This document shows, in pieces, positions 46,742 through 56,492 of a stretch of DNA of 64,000 nucleotides. The translations under genes and the position numbers were made by a program. Position 1 is the stretch's first letter, and every line of letters starts with the position of its first letter. The notes beneath the pieces were generated by a model. The model was not told the origin of the DNA. It was given only the letters and a program-made list of their open reading frames with translations, and made no database searches. Source of the stretch: Tricholoma matsutake (Eukaryota > Basidiomycota > Agaricomycetes > Agaricales > Tricholomataceae); NCBI GenBank assembly GCA_026075535.2, contig AP026538.1:3534001-3598000 (forward strand), given 5' to 3'.

Positions 46742-47395
46742 TGTTAAGGGCGAAGCCTCAACTACTCGATCTAGTCGATGTCGTTCGACGAGGTGCTTCC
46801 TCAACAAGTCGTTTGGCACTAGTCTTACTCGGAGTGTCCGACGTAAGATAGGTAGTGCACTCTAGCAGGGCTTCTGCATAGAGTCATTCAGGTTCATGCA
46901 CTAAGGGGCTTCCTTAGTGGTTTCGAGTAAGTTCACGAGTTGCAAGTTAAGGCTGTTAATTGCCTAGATCTAAACTAAGACATCCCTACTACAAGTCACA
47001 GTACTTATACCAGAAGGGAGGTCCTTATCGTCCAATCGGAAAGGTAGATGTGTATCAAGTAATAATAGAAACAATAGGCCTCATGCCTTGCATGAGGTGT
47101 CCGATGTCACGGAGTGCTGCGGCGCAGCATGTCGATTGTGAGAGTCCGACATCATGGACCTCATGTCAGGAGGCTGTCATATCACAGCATGTGTGGGAGT
47201 GGGTTCGGGTGCATGGAGTCACCATGCGTCAAGGGTGCCTTCCATGGGAAGGGGATCGAATGCATGCAGTCGGCATGCGTTGTGTGTGTGTCTGATGTCA
47301 AGGACATGCCCTAGGCATGAATCAAGGGGTGCCTCCTGTCTGGAGGGGATCATCGGGTGCATTGGGTTCCATGAGTTACAAGGAAAATTGTAACA
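46742..47395 (-). repeat. 3' LTR of Gypsy E
   Basis: Plus-strand ends TGTTAAGGG and TTGTAACA. A TATA box on the sense strand is at 47009-47004 (TATAAG). Hairpins with the constant loop are at 46859-46884 (ACTCTAGCAG/CTGC.TAGAGT) and 46899-46919 (CACTAAGG/CCTTAGTG), loop GGCTT on plus, AAGCC on sense. Confidence 0.93.
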
Positions 47396-48395
47396 TTACC
47401 CCCCCACTATGGTCGAAAGTTCCACACTTTGACCTAAATCTTTGTCTCTCCTTCGTGGTCTGATCAGGCATGGTCTGGTTATGTGGGTAGGTCGGGGTCA
47501 AGGGGTATGATGGAGGAATCGTTCATGTCCAAGCTTGGACCGTGATTGGGTTCTTTTCATTTTATACTGCCTTTAGCAGTGGTGTCAAAGAGTTGGTGGT
47601 GTCGTCGGAAGGGGGAGGGGTGTGTAGGGTTTGCACAGTATCAAGGGTAATCACTGTAGTTTTACATCTTTGCAGATGATCGCTAGTTTAATGTCTTTGC
47701 AGACAGTTGGTAGTTTAACATCTTTGCGGACGATCAGTAGTTTAATGTCTTTGTGGACAGTCAGTTTGCACCTAGTTGTGCTCAGTGGTCTGGGGTGTTG
47801 GTGTATGGGGGTGTTGGCTGGAATGCAGCAATGTCCCCAGTTCTCCATGTCGTCCAAATAAGAGCTGCCTTGCCAGCTCGACTCCACTTTCTTCGTTGTA
47901 GTGGGTGTTCCACTGAAGGTCATTCCACAGTAGTGGGCCAATCCCCGCTAGTGGTCTCCTGCCTGGGGTCAGACCATTGCGGTCAACAACAAATTGTTTG
48001 GGGAGATAGTCTCTGCCATCTAACTCTTCTTCAAAGCACCACTCCTCAAATTGTGCTTTTACCCAGGTCAAATCCATTTTCGTGCTCCTTTGCGCATAGA
48101 GGCAGCATGTTGGGCAAGTTGAGGATATTCTCTTTATCCAGTCATCTCTGTTTATCCAGAATGTGATTCCGTGCGGGCATTCCCAAGAGGGTTGCCCCGG
48201 CAGTCTGTTCGTTCTTGGTGACTGGTCAATGACTCATCATCCAGTCACCATGTTCTTCTCATATTCGTTCTTTATCAAAAGGGGGTGGGGGTGGGAGTGA
48301 ACGTGAAGGGCATCAACATTCAGTGGGTCAATCGTCATTTAGGGGGTATCAGGGGTGTCGTTTGGTTCAGATAGTGGGGGTTTCTTGGGTTCTTG

Positions 48396-51330
48396 TCAGA
48401 GATGGTACCTCTTCTTATATGCCGTTAGGATCTCGGGGGCATTCTTCAGGTTCAATTCGGGTTCCCATGTGTTTTCGGATGTCGGGTAGTCAACCCATTT
48501 CATGAGGTAATGGTGTGTCTTGCCATGCTTCTTGTGTGCGATGATCGCTTCCACTTCATATTCGTTTTCTCCTTCCACGAGGTCAGGTGGTGGAGTCAGG
48601 AAGTTCCGTCCATGAGTGTCATTCTCGTAGTATCGTGTGAGTAAGGCTGCATGGAATACCAGGTGGATCTTCCATCTCGGCAGCAGTTTCAGTCGATATG
48701 TCGTTCTCGACAGGGCATCTTCAATCAAGAAGGGCCCTTCTTGTTTTGGCGCCAATTTTCTTGTTGGGTAGCCAATCTTCAGGTTCTTGGAGTCAAGCCA
48801 TACTTGTTCTCCAACCTTGAATGGTTCGTATCGCCCTTTCATTCGGGCAGCCATAGCCTGTCTGGCTAGTTTGTGTGCGGCAAGAGCTTCCCTTCTCACA
48901 GTGAGAAGTTCCTGGATTCTCTGTTCGGCGGCCAGCATGTTCGTCTTTTCATATGGGGTGGGGATAGTGCATGGTTGATATCCCATCATCAAGTAAAATG
49001 GCAAGTGTTTTACTGCGGAGTGCATTTTCTGGTTGTGTGTGAATTCTGCCATTGGGAGATAACGCTCCCAATCTTCTGGTTTGTTCGAACAGAACATGTG
49101 GAGGTAAACCTCTAGTTCTTGGTTTACTCACTCCATTTCTCCATCAGTCTGGGGGTGATAGGTGGTGCTCATGGATAGCTTAATCCTGAGCAGTCGTCCA
49201 AGTTCTCAGAAGAGTTTGGATGCAAATCGAGGGTCTCTGTCAGAGATGATTCTTCTGGGGAGTCCAAATCTTGTGTATACATGGCACAGGTAAAGGTCTG
49301 CAGCGCCAAGTGCATCGATCGTCTTTGCGCAAGGGATAAAAATTACCCCCTTCATAAGACCATGGTCTACCACAACCATGATTGAGTCAAATCTGTTTAT
49401 CATGGGAAAGTCCGTGATAAAATCTGTTGTTACCAGCTTGAATGGTCTGCTGGCGTCAGATGATATCGGTGTCGGTGGTGGGGTTGTTGGGTGTGTATTT
49501 ACTTTCATTTGCTGGCACTTAGCGCAGCCTTCGACATACTTCTTGATGAAATTGGCCATTCCTGGCCACCAGTAGTCTCATTGGATCAGTTCAATTGTTT
49601 GTCATTGTCCAGGGTGTCCTGTCATGATGCTATCATGGTATTTCCATATGATTGCTCAGCGGAGGGTTTCATCCTGTGGCACATAGCACCTGTCTTTGAA
49701 AAAGAGCAGGCCATCTTCAAATTTCCAGTCCTCCAATGCAGACTTGATTGGGGGAGTTCCATTGTTTTTCAGGGCTCGTAAAGCGTCATTTACGAGGTCA
49801 TCCTTCATTATTGCTGAGACCAGGGCTCCCTGGAGCTCAGTGTCGATCATTTTGATGAACAGTTCGTCAGCGAGGATGGTCTTGTCCTCGTTATCGGTGT
49901 CTTCTTCGGCTATGTGATCTGCTCTCCTCGATAGGGTGTCAGATTGTACCATCTGTGATCCCGGTACGTGTTGTAGCTTCAGGTCAAATTGTGACAGGTA
50001 AATGGCCCATCTAGCCTGTCGTTGGTTCAGTTTCTGTGGCTGACAGAAGTACGTCAGGTTCTTGTGATCGGACAGTACCATCACAGGGAATGGTGTCCCC
50101 TGTAGGTAGTGTCTCCATGTTTCTAGCGCTCAGATCACTCCCAGTAGTTCCCTGTCATATATCTCATAATTTCTTTCAGCTTCATTGAAAGAATGTGAGA
50201 TATAGCCACATGGGTGCCAGTCTCCATTGGTGTCCTGTTGTCTGAGTACTGCGCCTGTCGCAAATTTTGAGGCATCAGATTCCACTACAAATGGTTTCGT
50301 TGCATCTGGCATCAGCAGTACTGGGGCTTCATTGAATTTCCCTTTTAGTGCATCGAACGATTGCTGGCAGTCGTTCGTCCATTAAAATTTCTGGTTCTTC
50401 TTCATCAAATTGTTCAGTGGTCTGGCCAGATCCGCGAAGTGTCTGATGAATCTTCAATAGAAGTTCCCAAATCCTAGGAAGGATCTTACATCCTTCACTG
50501 TTCTTGGCATGGGCCAGTCCTTGATCCCAGCCAGCTTCGTGTTGTCCATTGCGAGTTTGTTGGGCCTGATGATCATGCCCAAGAAGTCAACTTCCTGTGC
50601 GTTGAATTTGCATTTCTCTATTTTCAGGTAGAGATCGCATTGCCGTAGTTGTTCGAGGACCCTTTCAGTCCTTATCCAGTGTTCTTCTTCCATCTTCGAG
50701 AAGATCAGGATGTCGTCCATATAGATGACGAGCCATCCTTCATCTAGCATATCTTGGAAGAGATCGTTCATCATGGCCTGGAATGTTGCCAGTGAGTTGC
50801 ACAGCCCAAAGAACATCACCATTGGCTTGAATAGCCCTCAGTTAGTCTTGAACACTGCCTTCCACTCGTCTCCTTTCTTTATCTGTACGTTATGATATCC
50901 CCATCGAATATCAAGTTTCGTGAAGAATCTCGCTCCCTTCAGCTTGTCCAAGAGGTCTCCGATCAGTGGCAGGGGGTAGTTGTTCCAGATTGTTCCTTTG
51001 TTCAGATAGTGATAGTCTTGGCAAGGTCGTAGATCATCAGAGTCCTTTTTCGACACGAAGAAGAACAGGGATGCCATGGGTGATTTCGACGGTCGGATGT
51101 ATCCTTTCTCTAGGTTTTCATCTAGAAACTTGTTGAGTTTCTCTTGTTCCTTCGGTGTCAGTGGGTAGACTTTGCAATCCTTTGGTACAAAGCCTTCCTT
51201 CAAGTCAATTGCGTGATCCCACGGTCTTGACTCCAGGAATTGTTCAGATGCAGCCTTTTCGAATACCTGCCTGTATTTCTGGTATTCTGGTGGCAGTAGG
51301 TTGTCCAGGGTTTGCTTGCTGGCCTCTTTT
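48396..51330 (-). pseudogene. pol: RT-RNase H-integrase-chromodomain of Gypsy E
   Basis: Nearly collinear minus frame. [40 protein letters not shown], then VIYMDDILIFSKM with the catalytic YMDD (about 50730-50690) and EVDFLGMIIRPNKLAMD. RNase [19 protein letters not shown] (50290-50237), [28 protein letters not shown]. Integrase: [63 protein letters not shown]. Chromodomain: EYEVEAIIAHKKHGKTHHYL then KWVDYPTSENTWEPELNLKN, ending at 48396. Stops: TGA at 51354, 50838, 50454, 50130, 49656, 49206 and others, all where Arg is expected, and one TAA near 50383. Confidence 0.92.
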
Positions 51331-51599
51331 CCCTTATCCTGTTCATGTGCGAGTCACTGGGAAATGGACATCTTTGCTCTGATCCATGCACTCTTCGAGA
51401 ATATGTATCGTGGGGAGTCTTTGGCCTTTGTTATCCTGGAGATTGTGTTCGTTTTCCATATGTACTTATGGGTCGGTCCTTGGTGCTCCCTGGTGAGGGG
51501 TGGTTCTTCTGGCGGTTCGAATATGCCAATGACCGGTTCTCCTTGTACATATGCAATCAAGAGGTCTGTCGCATCTTGTTCATAGGTCTCCTTTGTCGC

Positions 51600-52215
51600 T
51601 CATATTTCCATGCCGGTGTCTGCCAGTAATTCTTCATCAGGTATCTCCTCGACCTTCACTTGAGGGGGAGTCTCCCTGGGCATAGGTACTTCAGCATTGG
51701 TGGTATCATGATCTGGGGTCCTATAATCGTGGGTCAGGGTAGTCTGTTGTCGAGGGTAGTTTATCCTGTTTCGTGGTGTCGTCTTCACATTCCTTTTGCC
51801 AGTGCTTCCCTCCCCTGTGGAGGTTAGCAGTTCCTTCATTCTTTGCACAATTCGTTGTGCCCTGTTGCATTCTTTGTTTTTGCCCTTTTCCAGTTGTTTC
51901 TTCTTCTGGTTTTCTTGGGTCTTGGCGACAGCACATCGTGCTGCTTCAAGGCCTCTGGCTTGTTTAGGGGTGTTGCTGCTCCTGGTCTTTGCGACAGCTA
52001 TCTGGACAGAATTTAGTTCTTTTGCTTTCCTCTCTGAAAGCCTTTCTCTTGTTTTTGCCATGGCCAATCGGGCTCGGGCAAGGCTCCTCTCTTTTTCTTC
52101 GACAAGCCTTTCTCTCGTCTTTGCCACGGCTAGTTGTGCTCAGGCAAGGTTTCTCTCCTTCTCTTCGGAGAGTCTTTTTCTTGTTTTGGCCACGATGTGT
52201 CAAATTCATGCCAGT
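51600..52215 (-). pseudogene. Linker with 22-residue repeats between protease and RT of E
   Basis: From about 52193 to 51864 the sense frame shows five consecutive 22-residue units of the form VAKTRERLxExKxxxLxxARxA (one has a TGA). They are followed by a basic stretch and an acidic, Pro-rich end (VKVEEIPDEELLADTGMEI, stop at 51600). Units 1-3 are most alike; unit 4 and 5 are diverged. The heptad-like charge pattern predicts a long charged helix or coiled coil. Most Ty3/Gypsy elements have no such domain at this place. The function is unknown; an assembly or processing role is possible. Confidence 0.75.
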
Positions 52216-52267
52216 TTGTCGTTGGGTGACTCCCTTTCAGTGTCGACCCTGGGGAGCTTTAGGGTGT

Positions 52268-52790
52268 TCAGGAGGGCTTGTTCGGCTCTTCTTGTCTTCT
52301 CCAAGATCCTTGGATTTGAGCCCATTGTTCTTCGTCTTGGAACTCAAGAGTTCCTTTCTTCCAATCGATAATTGGGTTCACCTCCCGTAGCCATGATAAA
52401 CCCAGGATCACCGATTCTTTGCCTAGTCCAGCGACTAGGTATTTCATTGGGTAGCTCCATCCATTGATGTGGAGCCTTCCCCTTACGTATCTCGTGATCG
52501 TTCCCTGCCTGTTCAGAGTTCCATCTATGTTTGTGGCCTGGATGGTGTAGCCCAAGGAATATGTCTTGATCCCTTCTTGTTCGACGAATTTTGAGTCAAT
52601 AAAGACTCCTCCTGCTCCAGAGTCGAGGAGCACATTCGCTGCAACATCTGTTCCGTTGTCTGACTCAGCTACCCGAATAGACAGGCGCATAGATTGTCTA
52701 TTCATGGTAGCTAAGAGTACAGACCCTATGGAAATTTCAGTGGTGACTGGCATCGTATCAGGCCACTGTTCTAAAAACCCGATTCCTCCA
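52268..52790 (-). pseudogene. Aspartic protease of Gypsy E
   Basis: Clean frame with ANVLLDSGAGGVFIDSKFV (catalytic DSG near 52640-52620) and the second conserved block VILGLSWLREVNPIIDWKKG (52415-52360). It cuts the Gag-Pol polyprotein. It lies in a different frame from gag, whose stop is at 52771, so expression would need a frameshift in the overlap. It looks intact. Confidence 0.88.
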
Positions 52791-53940
52791 TGAGGTTAAG
52801 GGCTCGTTCCTTTTCTTCTTCATCTAGTTCATCCAGCATTGTGCGGATCTTCTGGTAGGTGTCCACCCCAGTCTTCTTCTGGGTGAAGCGGTTCCGGTAG
52901 GGAGGAGGCGCTGACCCCGTCTGAGTGGGGTTCTTTCCATCCCTGTGGTCGGACGATCGGTGTCCCAGTTGGTGGCAGATGAAACACAATCCCTTTTGGA
53001 GGTGTTCCACACGTTCTTGGTTCATCAGTCGGTTGATGTCGAGAGAGGGCTGTCCTTTCTTTGTCGTTTCATTTGTCTTCTGGTTCTGCCTGGTCTTTCC
53101 CAGGATTGCCATGGCCCGTTTCCATTGGCCTTTGTATTTTGAAGCTGCCTTTATCCAGCCTTTGAGAGTGTTGGGCACTGTCTCCATTGTGTGTACCCTC
53201 TTCAGTAACTCAGGATGCAGTCCATCCATGAAGTACTCAATCATGGCTGCATCTTCGGTGATTCCTGTCCTGTCTTTCAGGATGCGGAAGTTCGCCACAT
53301 ATTCTTCGAGGTTCCCTGAACCTTGTTTGAGATTCTTAATCTCTGTCTTTGCCGTTCTGGTGTCATCGATCAGTGAGAAGGCCTCTAGGACCTTCTGTCA
53401 GAAGTCTGCGTATTCACCTAGTCCCTCGGATTGGTGCTGGTTGACAAATGCCTGCACCCAGGCAGCTGCTGTCCCTCCATTCATGAAGGACAGCGTGAAG
53501 ATGATCTTCTTGTCGTTCATATCATAGACCTGGTCGTTGATTCGCAAGTACAGGTCTATCTCCTGCAGGAACTTGGCAGTCTTGGTCCGCTCTCCTCAGA
53601 AGTCTGTGGGTGATCGAATTCGAATGTCCTTTACGGACATCGTTGGTGCAGTTGCGGGTTCAGACATCTCGTTATAGAGGTCGTCAGTTTCGTCTGTTAA
53701 GAAGTGGGTGGATGTTTCGGGTGGGGGTGTGTGCAGTTGTTCAAAGTCTTCATTGGTGAGGAAATCTCCTCGTTGTCTGTCGGTTGATCCATAGAACCAA
53801 CGCTGTGCTGGGGTCGAGTAACGGACTAGTCTTCTGTTGTATCAGTACCAAGATGAACCTGGCTGTGGTTCTGCTTCTCTTGGTGGTCGGTCTGGGGTTT
53901 GTCTAGACCTGGGTCGCTGTGGTGTGTATCGAGACGTATT
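52771..53940 (-). pseudogene. gag: Gag of Gypsy E
   Basis: The sense frame extends from about 53940; a likely start is ATG 53667 (MSEPATAPTMSVKDIRIRSP) or further upstream. The capsid region includes AKFLQEIDLYLRINDQVYDM, KIIFTLSFMNGGTAAAWVQA and LEEYVANFRILKDRTGITED. A zinc-knuckle-like CFICHQLGHRSSDH (CxxCx4Hx4H) is near 52990-52950, followed by a basic tail and DELDEEEKERALNLM. TGA codons interrupt at about 53596 (TDF-stop-GERTK) and 53398 (ADF-stop-QKVLEAF). From 53298 to 52771 it is uninterrupted. Confidence 0.85.
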
Positions 53941-53959
53941 GCCTACACCTAGGTAGGTG

Positions 53960-53983
53960 GGCTAGCAGATAGTTTAGATCTTA
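53960..53983 (-). promoter_or_regulatory. Primer-binding site of E, candidate self-priming type
   Basis: On the sense strand the sequence directly after the 5' LTR is TAAGATCTAAACTATCTGCT. Its 12-mer AGATCTAAACTA is the exact complement of TAGTTTAGATCT in the LTR (sense, 46977-46966 and the equivalent in the other LTR), which lies about 27-32 nt downstream of the TATA box, where transcription should begin. This is the arrangement used by Tf1/sushi elements, which prime from their own mRNA 5' end instead of a tRNA. Confidence 0.7.
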
Positions 53984-54638
53984 TGTTAAGGGCGAAGCCT
54001 CAACTACTCGATCTAGTCGATGTCATTCGACGAGGTGCTTCCTCGATGAGTCGTTCGGCACTAGTCTTACTCAGAGCGTCCAACATAAGATAGGTAGTGC
54101 ACTCTAGCAGGGCTTCTGCATAGAGTCGTTCAGGTTCATGCACTAAGGGGCTTCCTTAGTGGTTTCGAGTAAGTTTGCGAGTTGCAAGTTAAGGCTGTTA
54201 ATTGCCTAGATCTAAACTAAGGACATCCCTACTACAAGTCGCAGTACTTATACCAGAAGGGAGGTCCTTATCGTCCAATCAGAAAGGTAGATGTGTATCA
54301 AGTAATAATAGAAACAATAGGCCTCATGCCTTGCATGAGGCGTCCGATGTCATGGAGTGCTGTGGCACAGCATGTCGATCGTGAGAGTCCAATGTCACGG
54401 ACCTCATGTCAGGAGGCTGTCATATCACAGCATGTGTGGGAGTGGGTTCGGGTGCATGGAGTCACCATGCGTCAAGGGTGCCTTCCACGGGAAGGGGATC
54501 GAATGCATGCAGTCGGCATGTGTTGTGTGTGTGTCTGATGTCAAGGACATGCCCTAGGCATGAATCAAGGGGTGCCTCCTGTCTGGAGGGGATCGTCGGG
54601 TGCGTCGGGTTCCATGAGTTACAAGGAAAATTGTAACA
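53984..54638 (-). repeat. 5' LTR of Gypsy E
   Basis: 655 bp, matches 46742-47395 with scattered transitions. Hairpins with loop GGCTT (plus strand) are at 54101-54126 and 54141-54161, and CGAGG-TGCTT-CCTCG at 54031-54045. Confidence 0.93.
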
Positions 54639-56054
54639 GCTACCATACACGCTGTATGAGACCTTTGACTGGCCCAGACGATGAACATCTTCCAAACGTG
54701 GGACAATCTGATCAAGGAATTTACGAATGTCGCAAGGGAGGTCACAAGGAAAAGTTCGGAAAAGTTCATCCTGATCAAGGTACAGCCAGCGCATGCCAAG
54801 CTGCAAGAGAGGACGAGGTATCTGAGGGACTGGAGGAAACAACATGAGCAGCTTGCGGTGATGACGGGGCCGACGAAGGGCCTAGGGGGTGTGGGAATGG
54901 AGGTAGGGGGGATGGACATGGAGGAGGAGGTCAAGGAATATGAGGTTGTAAAGCAGATCGATGTGCTAGATGTATCTGTCGGTGGGTTTTTTTCTTTGGG
55001 CGCTAGTGTCTTCGGCCGAGTATGCTTATCGTAATTTTGTGCTACAGATGGCACAGAGATCTGGGTAGTGCATATAATGAGCGGGTGTCACGCATGGAGA
55101 ACCAGATCATCGCAAGGTTGAGGGATCGGCTTGTAACATTGAGGAATGTGAACGAGATGTTCCAGGTGTTCTCAAAATTCAATGTGTTGTTCGTGCAGCC
55201 AAAGGTGAGCTATCTCAGTTGTTATCTGAGCCCAATGTTAACTAATGCTCTTCTACATAGATCCGAGGTGCTATACAGGAATATCAGACCCAACTAATCG
55301 ATTCCATCAAAGAGGACATCAAGCACCTGCATGACAAGGCATGTATCTACCCATTTTTATTCAGCATGTCCCCAACGCTAATCTTCTCCCTGTGCACTAG
55401 TTTAAAACCCAATATCAATTTTCAGAAGCCTACCCCATGTCTCAAATGTGAGATCTTCCACCCATCGCAGGCGCTATCATCTGGGCACAACAAATAGAAT
55501 GGCAACTTGTCACCTATATGAAGTGCGTCAAGGATGTGCTCAGAAAAGGCTGGGAGCTCTATGCCGAAGGCCAGAAGCTCCAATCCAAGAGCACCGCATT
55601 CTGGAAGAAGCTCGACATGCATCCTGTGTACAATGCATGGCTACACGACATCAACCGGTGAAATATGAGGGTCGATGGATGGCTATTCAAGATTGTGTGG
55701 CTGCGTGGGGGCAGCTTCCAGCTCGCGGTGAATTTCGATCCCCAGATTATCACGCTGTTCAAGGAGATGCAGAATTTGCTGTGGCTTGACTTCCAGGTGC
55801 TGCATGCAATCACAAACATGGCGAAGGATGTGGAGTGGGTGTATCTGCAGTGAGCTTTAAGGAGGTGATGAGGATGTACAACCTAAGCATAAGTGCTACA
55901 ACATTTTTTATATTCAACATATTTTGCTATCTTCCACTCGCAACGCAGATACAGTCTGCATCATTGTAAGCCAGATATATACTCTGTAATTGTCATTTAG
56001 CTGGAATACATGTCATTGATATCAATTGTGTTGAATTAGAATGAATATAGAATA

Positions 56055-56385
56055 TGAAATACCCTTCCTATAGAGTCTATAGGTTGCTATGGAGTTACAG
56101 CCCTTGCTATGGAGTTACAGCCCTTGCTATGGAGTTACAGGTTCTACAGGGCTACAGTGACTATGGTGTCTACAATGCTATGGTGTTCTATAGCTTACTA
56201 TGGTGCTATGGCATTCAGTGGCTATGGTGTCTACAATGCTATGGTGTTCTATAGCTCACTATGTCATCTATAGCTATGGCATTCAGTGGCTATAGTGTCT
56301 ACAGTGCTATGGTGTTCTATAGCTCACTATGTCATCTATAGCTTACTACGGCACTATGGCATTTTCCATGGTTTGCTGATGGAGT
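56055..56385. repeat. CTATGG/CTATAG-rich degenerate repeat block 2
   Basis: About 330 bp of CTATGG, CTATAG, GGTGTCTAC and GGAGTTACAGCCCTTG repeats, including three 22-bp units TTGCTATGGAGTTACAGCCC (56090-56150) and larger 60-80 bp units (GGCATTCAGTGGCTAT). It shares words with block 1 in the opposite orientation and likewise abuts a gag fragment. Confidence 0.8.
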
Positions 56386-56492
56386 CTGTTGGATTGTTGA
56401 GGCCAGGCTCAAACCAGCTAAGGGCTGATCCATCAAGGTAGGAGAGAATGAACAGGATTTTCTTCTCATCAGAGGTGAAGGAAGACTGAGGT

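Larger units (their letters stand above)
46742..54638 (-). mobile_element. Ty3/Gypsy LTR retrotransposon E (chromovirus type), full length
   Basis: LTRs 46742-47395 and 53984-54638 (654/655 bp, almost identical) with GCTAC on both sides (46737-46741 and 54639-54643). The element interrupts the dynein tail between RILTLQQ and the next exon segment. Order on the minus strand: gag, protease, 22-residue repeats, RT, RNase H, integrase, chromodomain. A polypurine tract (AGTGGGGGGGTAA on the sense strand, 47408-47396) abuts the 3' LTR. About a dozen in-frame TGA codons and one TAA interrupt otherwise long frames; LTR similarity suggests a younger age than A-D. Confidence 0.95.
45434..55905 (+). pseudogene. 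dyn1-like: Cytoplasmic dynein heavy chain, N-terminal tail, split by Gypsy E
   Basis: The first half (45434-46741) starts at ATG 45434 with PTVVFDSEIFRLYLLSLLPP and continues in three frames with LTPHLTYNPLHVTTLALIKWG, IPVTKKKFAKLELSLLHLQQ, PETHLVIHPVIQRAVEQ, EINFWLSLERVLDGI and LMLIFGHMNQKLKLSPYL. The second half (54639-55905) resumes with [59 protein letters not shown] and GGSFQLAVNFDPQIITLF. This is the DHC_N1 tail that dimerises the minus-end microtubule motor. Introns at 46460-46519 and about 54981-55046 are recognisable. Only about 830 codons of some 4000 remain; motor domains are absent. Frameshifts, a stop where R is expected (INR-stop-NMRVDG, 55661) and R-to-W/Q/C changes show decay. 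Confidence 0.9.

Noticed and set aside
48396..53667. Alternative genetic code with TGA as Arg
   Set aside because: Frameshifts and TAA/TAG also occur, and 18S and palindromes show the same CG to TG change outside coding sequence.
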